Below are positions 26,021 to 33,559 of a stretch of 64,000 nt of DNA, piece after piece. Each line of letters opens with the position of its first letter. Positions within the stretch are counted from its first letter, which is position 1. The stretch is taken from NCBI GenBank assembly GCA_020848905.1, contig JADLHG010000009.1:62001-126000 (forward strand), read 5' to 3'. Made by a program: the position numbers and the translations under genes. This DNA comes from Deltaproteobacteria bacterium (GTDB lineage Bacteria > Myxococcota_A > Polyangia > GCA-2747355 > JADLHG01). The notes under the pieces were generated by a model that ran no database searches, was not told where the DNA came from, and saw only the letters and a program-made list of their open reading frames with translations.

Positions 26021-27123
26021 GGACGCGCCTCCAGCGCGCGCTCGAGCGCCGCGCAGACGCGGTCCACCTCGGATTCGGTCATCCCCGGGTGGAGCGGCAG
26101 CGCCAGACCACGCGCGGCCAGCTCGTCCGCGACCGGCAGCGGCTGCGCGGCGATGCGCTCGTCGCTCCGGTAGGGGAGCTCCCGGTGCACGCCGTAGGTC
26201 GCGACCCCCGCCTGGACCCTGTCGCGAGCAAGGGAGGCGATCACCATCGCGCGGTCCAGCTCGGGCCCGAGGCAGAGGGCGAAGGTCTGATAGCAGTGAC
26301 GCAGCCCCGGCGGCTCGGCCTGCAGCCGCAGGCGCGGATGGCCGTGGAGGCGCGAACGGTACCGCGTCGCGAGGGCCCGTCGGCGTTCGACCAGCGCCGG
26401 CAGGCGTCCGAGCTGCGACCGTCCGAGCGCCGCCCCGAGCTCGGTCATGCGCAGGTTGGGGCCCACCTCCACGAAGCGGCCGCTTCCGTCCCGCCCTAGG
26501 GTGCGGAGCTGCCGGATGCGGTCGGCCAGCCCCGCCTCGTCGGTGAGGACCATCCCCCCCTCGCCGGTGGTGATGATCTTCCGCGGATGAAAGCTGAGGC
26601 ACGCGGTCCCGGGACCCGCCCCCACCGGACGTCCGTGACGCGCGGCACCGACCGCGCACGCGGCGTCCTCGATGAGCGTCAGGGCCAGGCCGTCGCGGCG
26701 CCGGAGCATCAGCAGGGGCTCGACCTCCACCGGCAGACCGAACTGGTCCACGGGGAGGATCGCCGTGGTGCGCGAGGTGATGGCGCGCGCGGCCTCGCCG
26801 GGGTCGAGGTTCCAGGTCCGCGGGTCCACGTCCACCAGCACGGGAGTGGCGCCGACCAGCACCACCGCGTGCGCCGTGGCGAGGAATGTGAACGCGGGTA
26901 CTAGTACCTCGTCTCCCGGCCCGACTCCCGCGGCTTGCAGCGCGAGGACCAGCGCCGCGGTGCCGCTCGAGACGGCCACCGCGTGGTTCGCCCCGACCGC
27001 CTCGGCCACGGCTGCTTCGAAGCGCGCGATCTCGGGCCCGGCGAGGAGCCGCTTCCCCTCGAGCACGCGGGCCACGGCCGCCAGGTCCTCCGGTTGGATG
27101 TCGGGGGCGTTGAGCTCGAGCAT
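26017..27123 (-). CDS. DegT/DnrJ/EryC1/StrS family PLP aminotransferase
   Basis: PLP enzyme of 368 residues that would aminate a nucleotide-linked keto sugar. It shows AVSSGTAALVLALQAAGVGPGDEV split over the first fold region, PVDQFGLP, the PLP-contact EDAACAVGA and the Schiff-base lysine in FHPRKIITTGEGG. The start at 27123 (MLELNAPDIQPEDL) matches where the family begins; an ATG at 27147 is also in frame, and neither has a clear ribosome site. Lies between a sugar epimerase gene and an ABC transporter, so surface sugar modification is likely. Confidence 0.87.
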   Translation of the reverse strand: MLELNAPDIQPEDLAAVARVLEGKRLLAGPEIARFEAAVAEAVGANHAVAVSSGTAALVLALQAAGVGPGDEVLVPAFTFLATAHAVVLVGATPVLVDVDPRTWNLDPGEAARAITSRTTAILPVDQFGLPVEVEPLLMLRRRDGLALTLIEDAACAVGAARHGRPVGAGPGTACLSFHPRKIITTGEGGMVLTDEAGLADRIRQLRTLGRDGSGRFVEVGPNLRMTELGAALGRSQLGRLPALVERRRALATRYRSRLHGHPRLRLQAEPPGLRHCYQTFALCLGPELDRAMVIASLARDRVQAGVATYGVHRELPYRSDERIAAQPLPVADELAARGLALPLHPGMTESEVDRVCAALERALEARP

Positions 27124-27175
27124 GGCGTCGGGGCCGGAGTCTAGCATGGGCGTCTACGGAGACGATGCGCCGGCG

Positions 27176-28129
27176 TCAGCCGCGCTGCCTGTACCACGCG
27201 ATGGTCTGCACCAGCCCCTCCTCCAGGTCCACCTGCGGTTCGAAGCCGAGGAGCTGGCGCGCCTTGCCGATGTTCGGGATGCGCAGGTCCACGTCCGGAA
27301 AGGGCCACTTCACGAATTGCAGCTCGGAGCGCGAGTCGGTGAGCTTCAGGATCTCGCGCGCGAGCTGGTAGATCGTGACCGTCGAGCGGGGGTTACCGAT
27401 GTTGAAGGAATGCCCGATCGCCGCCGGGTGCGAGAGGACCATCAGCGTGCCGCGGATGATGTCGTCCACGTAGCACCACGCGCGGATCTGGCTGCCGTCG
27501 TTGTGCACGGTCAGCGGCTCGTCTCGGATGGCGCGCACGATGAAGTGGTGCACCGCCCCTTCGCCGATCTGCATCGGCCCGTAGATGTTGAAGGGGCGCA
27601 CCGAGGCGGTGGGGAGGCCGTGCTGCTTGTAGTAGTTGAAGGTGAGGTGCTCGGTGGCGAGCTTGCTCACGGCGTAGGTCCAGCGCGCCTCGCCGACCGC
27701 CCCGAGGCTGGTCACGTCCCCTTCGGTCACGTTGAAGGCCTGGCGGCCGAAGACCTCGGAGGTGGAGAAGTCCACCACGCGCTGCAGGTCCCCCTGCTCG
27801 AGCGCCACCTCGAGCACGTTGCTCGTGCCGAGCATGGCGATGCGCATGGTGGGCACGGGGTTCTTCATCACCGTGTCCACCCCCGCGATGGCCGCGAGGT
27901 GGATCACGTGGGTGCAGCCCTTCATCGCCTGGCGCACGGTGGGGAGGTCCATCACGTCGCCTACCCGGAGCTCGACGTTCGGATGCCGATGCAGCCCCGC
28001 CGGTTCGAGGGCGTTGCGCCGGAGCGTGTCCAGCACCACGACGCGATTCTCCTCGCAGAGCGCGCGGCAGAGGTGCGTGCCGATGAAGCCGGCGCCACCG
28101 GTGATCAGGATGCGCATTCCCTTGAGCAT
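27176..28129 (-). CDS. NAD-dependent nucleotide-sugar epimerase/dehydratase
   Basis: Short-chain dehydrogenase of the extended class, 317 residues. The NAD site is LITGGAGFIGTHLC; the catalytic residues are in STSEVFG and the YAVSK (Tyr-x3-Lys) motif; SVRPFNIYGPMQ is the typical sugar-binding strand. This is the pattern of UDP-glucuronate decarboxylases, UDP-glucose 4-epimerases and dTDP-glucose 4,6-dehydratases; I cannot tell which. ATG at 28129; an alternative ATG at 28117 starts directly at the Rossmann strand. It is the first gene of the operon running to 24258 and is divergent from the beta-helix gene. Confidence 0.85.
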   Translation of the reverse strand: MLKGMRILITGGAGFIGTHLCRALCEENRVVVLDTLRRNALEPAGLHRHPNVELRVGDVMDLPTVRQAMKGCTHVIHLAAIAGVDTVMKNPVPTMRIAMLGTSNVLEVALEQGDLQRVVDFSTSEVFGRQAFNVTEGDVTSLGAVGEARWTYAVSKLATEHLTFNYYKQHGLPTASVRPFNIYGPMQIGEGAVHHFIVRAIRDEPLTVHNDGSQIRAWCYVDDIIRGTLMVLSHPAAIGHSFNIGNPRSTVTIYQLAREILKLTDSRSELQFVKWPFPDVDLRIPNIGKARQLLGFEPQVDLEEGLVQTIAWYRQRG

Positions 28130-28200
28130 GCGGTGTGCACTCTATCACAGCGGCCGGGCGTCAGGGCGAGGCCGGCGCTGAACGCGGCGCCGGGATGCGC

Positions 28201-28206
28201 TATGCT
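28201..28206 (+). promoter_or_regulatory. Candidate -10 box (TATGCT)
   Basis: GCTATGCT precedes the beta-helix gene by about 45 bases; CTGAAC at 28178-28183 is 17 bases upstream and half-matches a -35 box. AGGAGG at 28240-28245 is the ribosome site. Confidence 0.4.
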
Positions 28207-28249
28207 GTGCGGCACTACGTTAGCTTGTGCTTAGCCTTAGGAGGTCCCC

Positions 28250-29809
28250 ATGCGCTGTGCCGTCTGCCTCGGCGTGCTCGTCTCCTGCATCGGTACGGCT
28301 CGTGCCACGACCTACGTGGTGGACGGCGCGCGGGGCAACGACGCCGCCGTCGGGAGCAGCACCGACCCCTGGCGCACGATCGGCGCCTCGCTCCCGAGGC
28401 TCCTCGCCGGCGACGTGCTCGAGGTGCGCGCCGGGACCTATCGGGAAGAGCTCGTCTTCGATCTGACGGCGAACGCGCAGAGCCCGATCGTGATCCGCGC
28501 CGTGGCGGGTGCGACCGTCGTCATCGACGGCGGCGGGACGCTCCCGGCCGACCCGGAGCAGGCGCTCGTGGTCGTCGCGGGGAGCCACACTACCTTCCAG
28601 GGGTTCGAGGTGAAAGGCTCGAACGGGCAGGGGGTCCTGGTGAACGGCGAGGCCAACGCGGTGGTGGGGTGCAAGGTGCACCACAACGCGCACCGCGGAA
28701 TCTTTCTCACCACGGGGCGGAGCGCGGCGGCTCGGGACAACGTGGTCTACCAGAACGGTCTCGCGAACGAGAAGGCCCACACGCTCTCGACCGGGGAGGC
28801 GGGGATCGGGGTCTTCCAGGCCGACCAGGCGGTCGTCTCGGGCAACACGGTCTACAACAACCACGTGGCCGGGGTCGTGATCTCCGAGAGCTCGGGCGCG
28901 CTCGTCGAGCGCAACACGCTCTACGACAGCCTCGACCACGGCAACTACCTGGACCGCGCGAGCCGGGTAACCTTCACGCGCAACTTCGTCTACTGCACGG
29001 GCGCGGCGGCCTGGCAGGTCGGAAACCTCCGGCCGAACGGCCTCGCCATCGGAGACGGCCCCCACTCCGAGGGGCACGTGGTGACGAACAACATCTTCAG
29101 CGGCTGTCAGAACAACCTGATCTGGTTTCGCGGCGACGAGACGCCGGGGGTCACCATCGGCCTGCGGGGCGCGCTGATCGCCAACAACACCTTCTCGCAG
29201 GCGCAGGGAGTGGCGCTGCAGCTCGACGCCGGTCCGCACCCGGGGACGCGCATCATCAACAACATCGTGATCCAGTCGAACGCTTCGGTGCTCGAGCTGA
29301 CCGAGCCCTCGACCGGGCTCTCCTTCGCCAGCAACAACTGGTTCGGCGGCGGCCCGCCCAAGGAAGGGGAGTCCAAGGACGACATCCTCGTCTCGTGCCA
29401 GCTTCCGAACATCACGGCCCTGAACCCGGCGGGCTTCCGCCTGCCGGCGAGCTCTCCCTGCCGGGACAAGGGGACGCCCGAGGCGGGGGTGGCCGTCGAC
29501 TACTTCGGTACGAAGCGCCCCTACGGCGCGCGCATCGACGTGGGCGCGCACGAGTTCGACGGCACGAACGTGATCGGCGACGGGGGCATCGTCTTCGCCG
29601 ACGGCGGTGCGCCGACAGCAGATGGCGGCCCGCGCGACGGAACGACGGGCCCTGCCGGCGACGGCACGATCTCCACCCAGCCGGGCGGCTGCTCGTGCGC
29701 GGTGAAGGACTCCGCGTCCGCGGCGCAAGCGGCCGGGGCCCTCGCGCTCTCGCTCCTCGTCGGTCTGGTGACCGGCCTCGCGCGAGCCCGGCGGCGTCGG
29801 GCGGACTGA
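28250..29809 (+). CDS. Secreted parallel beta-helix protein with MYXO-CTERM-like tail
   Basis: Exported protein of 519 residues. After a signal peptide (about 1-19) it opens with TTYVVDGARGNDAAVGSS, usual for right-handed beta-helix proteins, and continues with many Asn/Val/Ile-rich coils such as NNHVAGVVISESSGALVERN. This fold occurs in polysaccharide lyases and NosD/CASH proteins; no lyase active site is evident. The C-terminus has a Gly/Asp/Thr stalk, then GGCSC (Cys481 and Cys483), a hydrophobic helix and RARRRRAD: the layout of MYXO-CTERM sorting tails, which are known to be processed at the cysteine and anchored on the surface. Start ATG at 28250 with AGGAGG five bases before. Confidence 0.85.
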   Translation: MRCAVCLGVLVSCIGTARATTYVVDGARGNDAAVGSSTDPWRTIGASLPRLLAGDVLEVRAGTYREELVFDLTANAQSPIVIRAVAGATVVIDGGGTLPADPEQALVVVAGSHTTFQGFEVKGSNGQGVLVNGEANAVVGCKVHHNAHRGIFLTTGRSAAARDNVVYQNGLANEKAHTLSTGEAGIGVFQADQAVVSGNTVYNNHVAGVVISESSGALVERNTLYDSLDHGNYLDRASRVTFTRNFVYCTGAAAWQVGNLRPNGLAIGDGPHSEGHVVTNNIFSGCQNNLIWFRGDETPGVTIGLRGALIANNTFSQAQGVALQLDAGPHPGTRIINNIVIQSNASVLELTEPSTGLSFASNNWFGGGPPKEGESKDDILVSCQLPNITALNPAGFRLPASSPCRDKGTPEAGVAVDYFGTKRPYGARIDVGAHEFDGTNVIGDGGIVFADGGAPTADGGPRDGTTGPAGDGTISTQPGGCSCAVKDSASAAQAAGALALSLLVGLVTGLARARRRRAD

Positions 29810-29876
29810 CGCGCGGCCCCTTGGGTATGACGACCCCGGATCCACTCCAGTTTGCACCTGGGCGGATCCCTGGGTC

Positions 29877-29910
29877 GGGTCGGTAGACCCTAGCCCGGGC
29901 CCTCGGGCCC
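29877..29910. terminator. Candidate stem-loops after the beta-helix gene
   Basis: GGGTC-GGTA-GACCC at 29877-29890 and GGGCCC-TC-GGGCCC at 29897-29910 can fold into two adjacent stems. No T-run follows, so this is at best a weak intrinsic terminator. The remainder of 29810-30015 shows only the leader of the next gene. Confidence 0.3.
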
Positions 29911-30015
29911 CATGCGGCGCGCGCGAGAGTGGCTCCTTTCAATGACTTGAGCGGCCACGGATCCTGGCCCCCGCGTTGCATTAGACGTCGGTCAGGCTAA
30001 GGAAAGGTAAGCACC

Positions 30016-30666
30016 ATGCGACACACTCGTTGGCATCGCATCGCCCTCTTCGCCGTACTGGGGAGCGCGCTCGCCGCTCCGGCCGCCGCTGATCGCACGC
30101 GGGCCGCGGGGCTCAAGGAGACGAACTACGTCCGCACCCGCACCGGCACAAAAGAGTGGGGCGTCGGAAACCTCCACAGCATGGGGATCCGCGTCTCCGC
30201 GAACAAGAACAGCGCGACGACCGGACGCGTGAACAAGCTCGTGGGGACCTCGAAGACGAAACAGGCCGCCCACGACAACGGTCTCGTATTCACGCAGGCG
30301 CACCAGCGCACCATCAAGACCAAGGAGGGCGGCACGCGCACCGTCGAGGTTTCGGGGTCCCTGCGCGCCGCGCGCAACCCGAACCTCGTGCACGGCAACA
30401 AGCGCGTGCAGATCACGCCGGGCGCCAAGAAGGTGCGGGCGAGCGAGCTTCGAGCCGCCGGGATCGAGGTGCGGGTCTCGGATAGCGGGAAGATCACCTA
30501 CGAGAGAATGGAGGGGCGCTTCGACCAGGCGAAGGCACGCGCCGCGGGCGTCGAATGGGTCCAGGGCGTGAAGGGGAACCCGAATGGTGGCTACTTCCGC
30601 GCCGTGGCCGCCCCGCGGAGCACCGCCAAGTCTCTCGCTGAGACGCTGAGCGCCGTCGCCCCCTAG
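30016..30666 (+). CDS. Secreted basic protein of unknown function
   Basis: Protein of 216 residues that I do not recognise. A signal peptide (about 1-26, ending APAAAD) predicts export. The mature part is rich in Lys, Arg, Ala and Thr, has no cysteine and no hydrophobic helix, and contains several short related segments (RAAGLKETN, RAAGIEVRVS, RAAGVEWVQG) that suggest three internal repeats of about 60-90 residues. The ATG at 30016 follows GGAAAGG at a normal distance. It faces bioB convergently with 21 bases between stops. Confidence 0.65.
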   Translation: MRHTRWHRIALFAVLGSALAAPAAADRTRAAGLKETNYVRTRTGTKEWGVGNLHSMGIRVSANKNSATTGRVNKLVGTSKTKQAAHDNGLVFTQAHQRTIKTKEGGTRTVEVSGSLRAARNPNLVHGNKRVQITPGAKKVRASELRAAGIEVRVSDSGKITYERMEGRFDQAKARAAGVEWVQGVKGNPNGGYFRAVAAPRSTAKSLAETLSAVAP

Positions 30667-30687
30667 TCGTCCGCGCGCTCCCCTCCC

Positions 30688-31734
30688 CTACGGCGTCAAC
30701 GCCGTCGTCGTCTCCACCGAACCCGAAACGAGCAGCTCGGGCGGCACCGTCGGAGCCACCCGCTCCACCTCGAAGCCGTAGCGCCCGATCATCTTCACCG
30801 TCTCGTCGGCCCCCGCACCGGGCGTCGTCAGATAGCCCTCGATGAAGAGCGCGTTCGCCGCGTAGAGACCGAGCCCCTGCTGCTCGCGGAGGTGCAGCTC
30901 GCGGCCGCCGGCCATGCGCACCTCGGCCTCCGGATTGACGAGCCGCACGAGGCAGAGCGCGCGCAGGCAGCGCCCCTCGTCGAGGCTGCCGTCGGGCTTG
31001 AGCGGGATCCCCTCCCCCGGGTGGAAGAAGTTGATCGGGATGGAGTCCACGCCGAGCTCGCGGAAGGCGAACGCCAGGTCGATCAGGTCCTCGTCGGTCT
31101 CGCCGAGGCCCACGATGCCGCCGCAGCAGCTCTTGAGCCCCGCCTGCTGCACCGTGCGCACCGTGTTCACGCGGTCGGCGTAGGTGTGCGTGCCGCAGAT
31201 CTCACCGTAGCGCGCCTCGTTCGTGTTCAGGTTGTGGTTGATCCAGCTGACCCCGGCGTCCCCGAGCCGGCGCACCTGCGCCTCGTTCACGAACCCCACC
31301 GAGCAGCAGAGCTCGAGCGGAAAGTCGCGCGCGATGCGGCGAGCGGCCGCGCTCAGGCGTTCGATGTCGCGCTCGGTCGGCCCGCGCCCGGCGGTGACCA
31401 TGCAGAAGCGGGTCGCACCCCGCGCGTGCGCCTCCTTGGCCCGCGCGTAGAGCTCGTTCTCGTCGAGGAGCGGGTAGCGCTGGATCGGCGTGTCGGCGAC
31501 CTTGGACTGCGAGCAGTAGCCGCAATCTTCCCCGCAGTGGCCGCTGCGCGCGTTCACGAGCACCTGCAGCTTCACGCGGTTCCCGTAGCGCGCCTCGCGT
31601 ACCCGGCGCGTGGCCGCCAGGAGCACCATCAGCTCCTCGTCGTCCACGGCGAGCACCTCGCGCAGCTCCTCGCGCGTCGGCACCTGCCCGGCGAGCACCC
31701 GGTCCGCGAGCTCGTGGAAGTCGACCGTCTGCAT
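30688..31734 (-). CDS. bioB: Biotin synthase
   Basis: Radical SAM enzyme of 348 residues that inserts sulfur into dethiobiotin. The 4Fe-4S/SAM motif is GHCGEDCGYCSQS with Cys67, Cys71 and Cys74; family-specific segments include HNLNTNEARYGEICGTHTY, KSCCGGIVGLGET and the INFFHPGEGIPL region. The cysteines in FCMV, ELCCS and KSCCGG and the arginine in VRMAGGR correspond to the ligands of the second (2Fe-2S) cluster. The ATG at 31734 fits the family start. It lies 79 bases downstream of the outer-membrane protein gene on the same strand and may share its transcript; no other biotin gene is in view. Confidence 0.95.
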   Translation of the reverse strand: MQTVDFHELADRVLAGQVPTREELREVLAVDDEELMVLLAATRRVREARYGNRVKLQVLVNARSGHCGEDCGYCSQSKVADTPIQRYPLLDENELYARAKEAHARGATRFCMVTAGRGPTERDIERLSAAARRIARDFPLELCCSVGFVNEAQVRRLGDAGVSWINHNLNTNEARYGEICGTHTYADRVNTVRTVQQAGLKSCCGGIVGLGETDEDLIDLAFAFRELGVDSIPINFFHPGEGIPLKPDGSLDEGRCLRALCLVRLVNPEAEVRMAGGRELHLREQQGLGLYAANALFIEGYLTTPGAGADETVKMIGRYGFEVERVAPTVPPELLVSGSVETTTALTP

Positions 31735-31813
31735 TCGGACTCCTTAGGGTTCGGCGCGGCAGGGCGGAAGTGCCCACCGCGGGGCGAACCGTACCGAGCC
31801 GGGCCCGGCCACG

Positions 31814-33559
31814 TCAATAGTGGTAGGCCACCGTGGCGAAGAGCTGGAGCGCCTGCTCCTCGCCCGAGAGGAGCGTCTCGGTGTGCACGCCGCCGATCCA
31901 GTGGCGTCCGAAGAGGAGCTCGCCGCTGGCGAAGATCGTGTGCCGCAGGATCCCCGCCTCCTGCGCGCTGAAGCGGTCCAGGTGGAGCGCGTAGCCGCCC
32001 CCGAGGCTGAGCCAGCTCGCGAGCGGCAGGTCGTAGCGCAGGCGGCCGCCGTACGAGGTGAGCGTGCTCCCCTGCTGGGTGAGAAAGGCGAGGTGGAGCT
32101 GATCGTCCGCCGCGAGCAGGGCGCTCGCCCGCAGCGCCGCCTCGCCCCACAGCCCCCAGCTGTCGCCCCCCTGACGGTCGAAGCCGGCCTGCACGCTCAC
32201 CACGAGCTGCTTCGGCAGGCGCAGGTCGAAGAAGGCGCGCACGGCGTTGACGGGATCCTGGCGCGTAACGTCCCCGGGCAGGAGGTCGAGCGCCTCGCGG
32301 GAGGGGACGTAACGGTACCGATCGTAGCGCAGCCCGAGGTGGAGCCACGAGGTCGCGTCGGCCGCGAGCTCGGCCACCGCCTCGGTCAGGTCCACCGCGC
32401 CGAGACTCGCCGGGTGCGCGCCGCCGTAGAGGTCGACGGTGGCCAGCGCATAGAGCGAGAGCGTGCGCAGGTCGAAGGCCACCTGAGCGCTCACCGCCTT
32501 GCGGTCCAGAGCCCCGCGGTAGGTGCTGCCTACGAAACCCACGTCCGCGGAGAGGCTCCAGGGGTTCTTGCGAGGAGGGCTGGCGAGGCGCGCCGAAAGA
32601 TAGCCGCCGAAGCGCGTGGCCTCGAGTCCGGGGTAGAGCGTGAGGAGCTTCGGCGCGAGGCCGCCGAAGGCGCCGACCGCGAGCCAGTCCGTCACACGCG
32701 CGCGCGCCGTGCCGCCGTCCACGACCCCCGCCTCGGGGAGCGGGCCCCCTGCGGTGCGCCCCACCTCGGCGCGAAAGCGCCCCGTTTCGAGACCCAGGCG
32801 CAGGCGATAGACCATCGGGATGGGTCGCGCCCCCTGGTACGGGCGCGCGTCGAGATCTTTCGCGAGCTGATAGCGCACGCGCAGGCGGTGCGAGTAGTCG
32901 AGCCAGTCCACGCCTAGGCGCGGCACGTCGAGGTCCGAGTAGAGCCCGAACTGGTGGTAGTTCGCCTGCGGGGCCGACCCGAGGTCGAGGAGCCCCGCGT
33001 ACTCGAGGCGCACCGACCCGCGGATGCGGCGTTCGCCGGACTTCCCCTCCGCGGAGCTCACCGGTGCGAGGCGATACGGGACGCGCTTCGGCGGGTCGAG
33101 CTCCACCCCCTCCCACTTCGCGGCGAGCGCGGCGGCGGGCAGCGACGCGGGCAAGCGCTTGACGGGGAGCTTCGGCGGCCCGGCCGACGCGACCGGCCCG
33201 AGCACCTCGGCGGTGACGCGGTTCCCGCGGGCCGGAAGCCGCGGACCGCGCGGGAGCGAGGCACGTGCCCCCTTGGCCCAGACGTCGGCCAGCTTCAGCG
33301 TGACCGTCCCGCCGTCGGCGAGCGTCAGCTCCACGCTCTGCCCCGGCCGCAGGCCCTGTCGCGCCCCCAGGTTCAGGTACACGTCCGAGGCGGTGACCTG
33401 CACGACCTTGCCCACGAGGAGCCCCGCCGCCTCGCGCGGACGCGGCTTGCGCGCCGACGCGCGGCTCGCGCCGAGGAGGGAAAACCCCGCGCACAGCAGC
33501 AGCGCGGCCACCACCACCGCTCGAGGCTGCCTCGCCCGCGCGCTCCGCCTCTCCGTCAT
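31814..33559 (-). CDS. Outer-membrane beta-barrel protein, likely partner of the 36-heme cytochrome
   Basis: Protein of 581 residues. A signal peptide (about 12-37, VVVAALLLCAGFSLLGASRASA) leads to a small domain (about 45-120, GKVVQVTASDVYLNLGARQG) like those on flagellar or OM-assembly proteins, then from about residue 180 alternating amphipathic strands to an aromatic end (ATVAYHY), the hallmark of outer-membrane barrels. No cysteine-heme motif is present. Its ATG overlaps the cytochrome stop (ATGA), so the two proteins are made together; by analogy with MtrAB-type conduits the barrel could hold or pass the cytochrome through the outer membrane. The family is not one I can name, and low similarity to MtrB is expected. 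Confidence 0.7.
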   Translation of the reverse strand: MTERRSARARQPRAVVVAALLLCAGFSLLGASRASARKPRPREAAGLLVGKVVQVTASDVYLNLGARQGLRPGQSVELTLADGGTVTLKLADVWAKGARASLPRGPRLPARGNRVTAEVLGPVASAGPPKLPVKRLPASLPAAALAAKWEGVELDPPKRVPYRLAPVSSAEGKSGERRIRGSVRLEYAGLLDLGSAPQANYHQFGLYSDLDVPRLGVDWLDYSHRLRVRYQLAKDLDARPYQGARPIPMVYRLRLGLETGRFRAEVGRTAGGPLPEAGVVDGGTARARVTDWLAVGAFGGLAPKLLTLYPGLEATRFGGYLSARLASPPRKNPWSLSADVGFVGSTYRGALDRKAVSAQVAFDLRTLSLYALATVDLYGGAHPASLGAVDLTEAVAELAADATSWLHLGLRYDRYRYVPSREALDLLPGDVTRQDPVNAVRAFFDLRLPKQLVVSVQAGFDRQGGDSWGLWGEAALRASALLAADDQLHLAFLTQQGSTLTSYGGRLRYDLPLASWLSLGGGYALHLDRFSAQEAGILRHTIFASGELLFGRHWIGGVHTETLLSGEEQALQLFATVAYHY

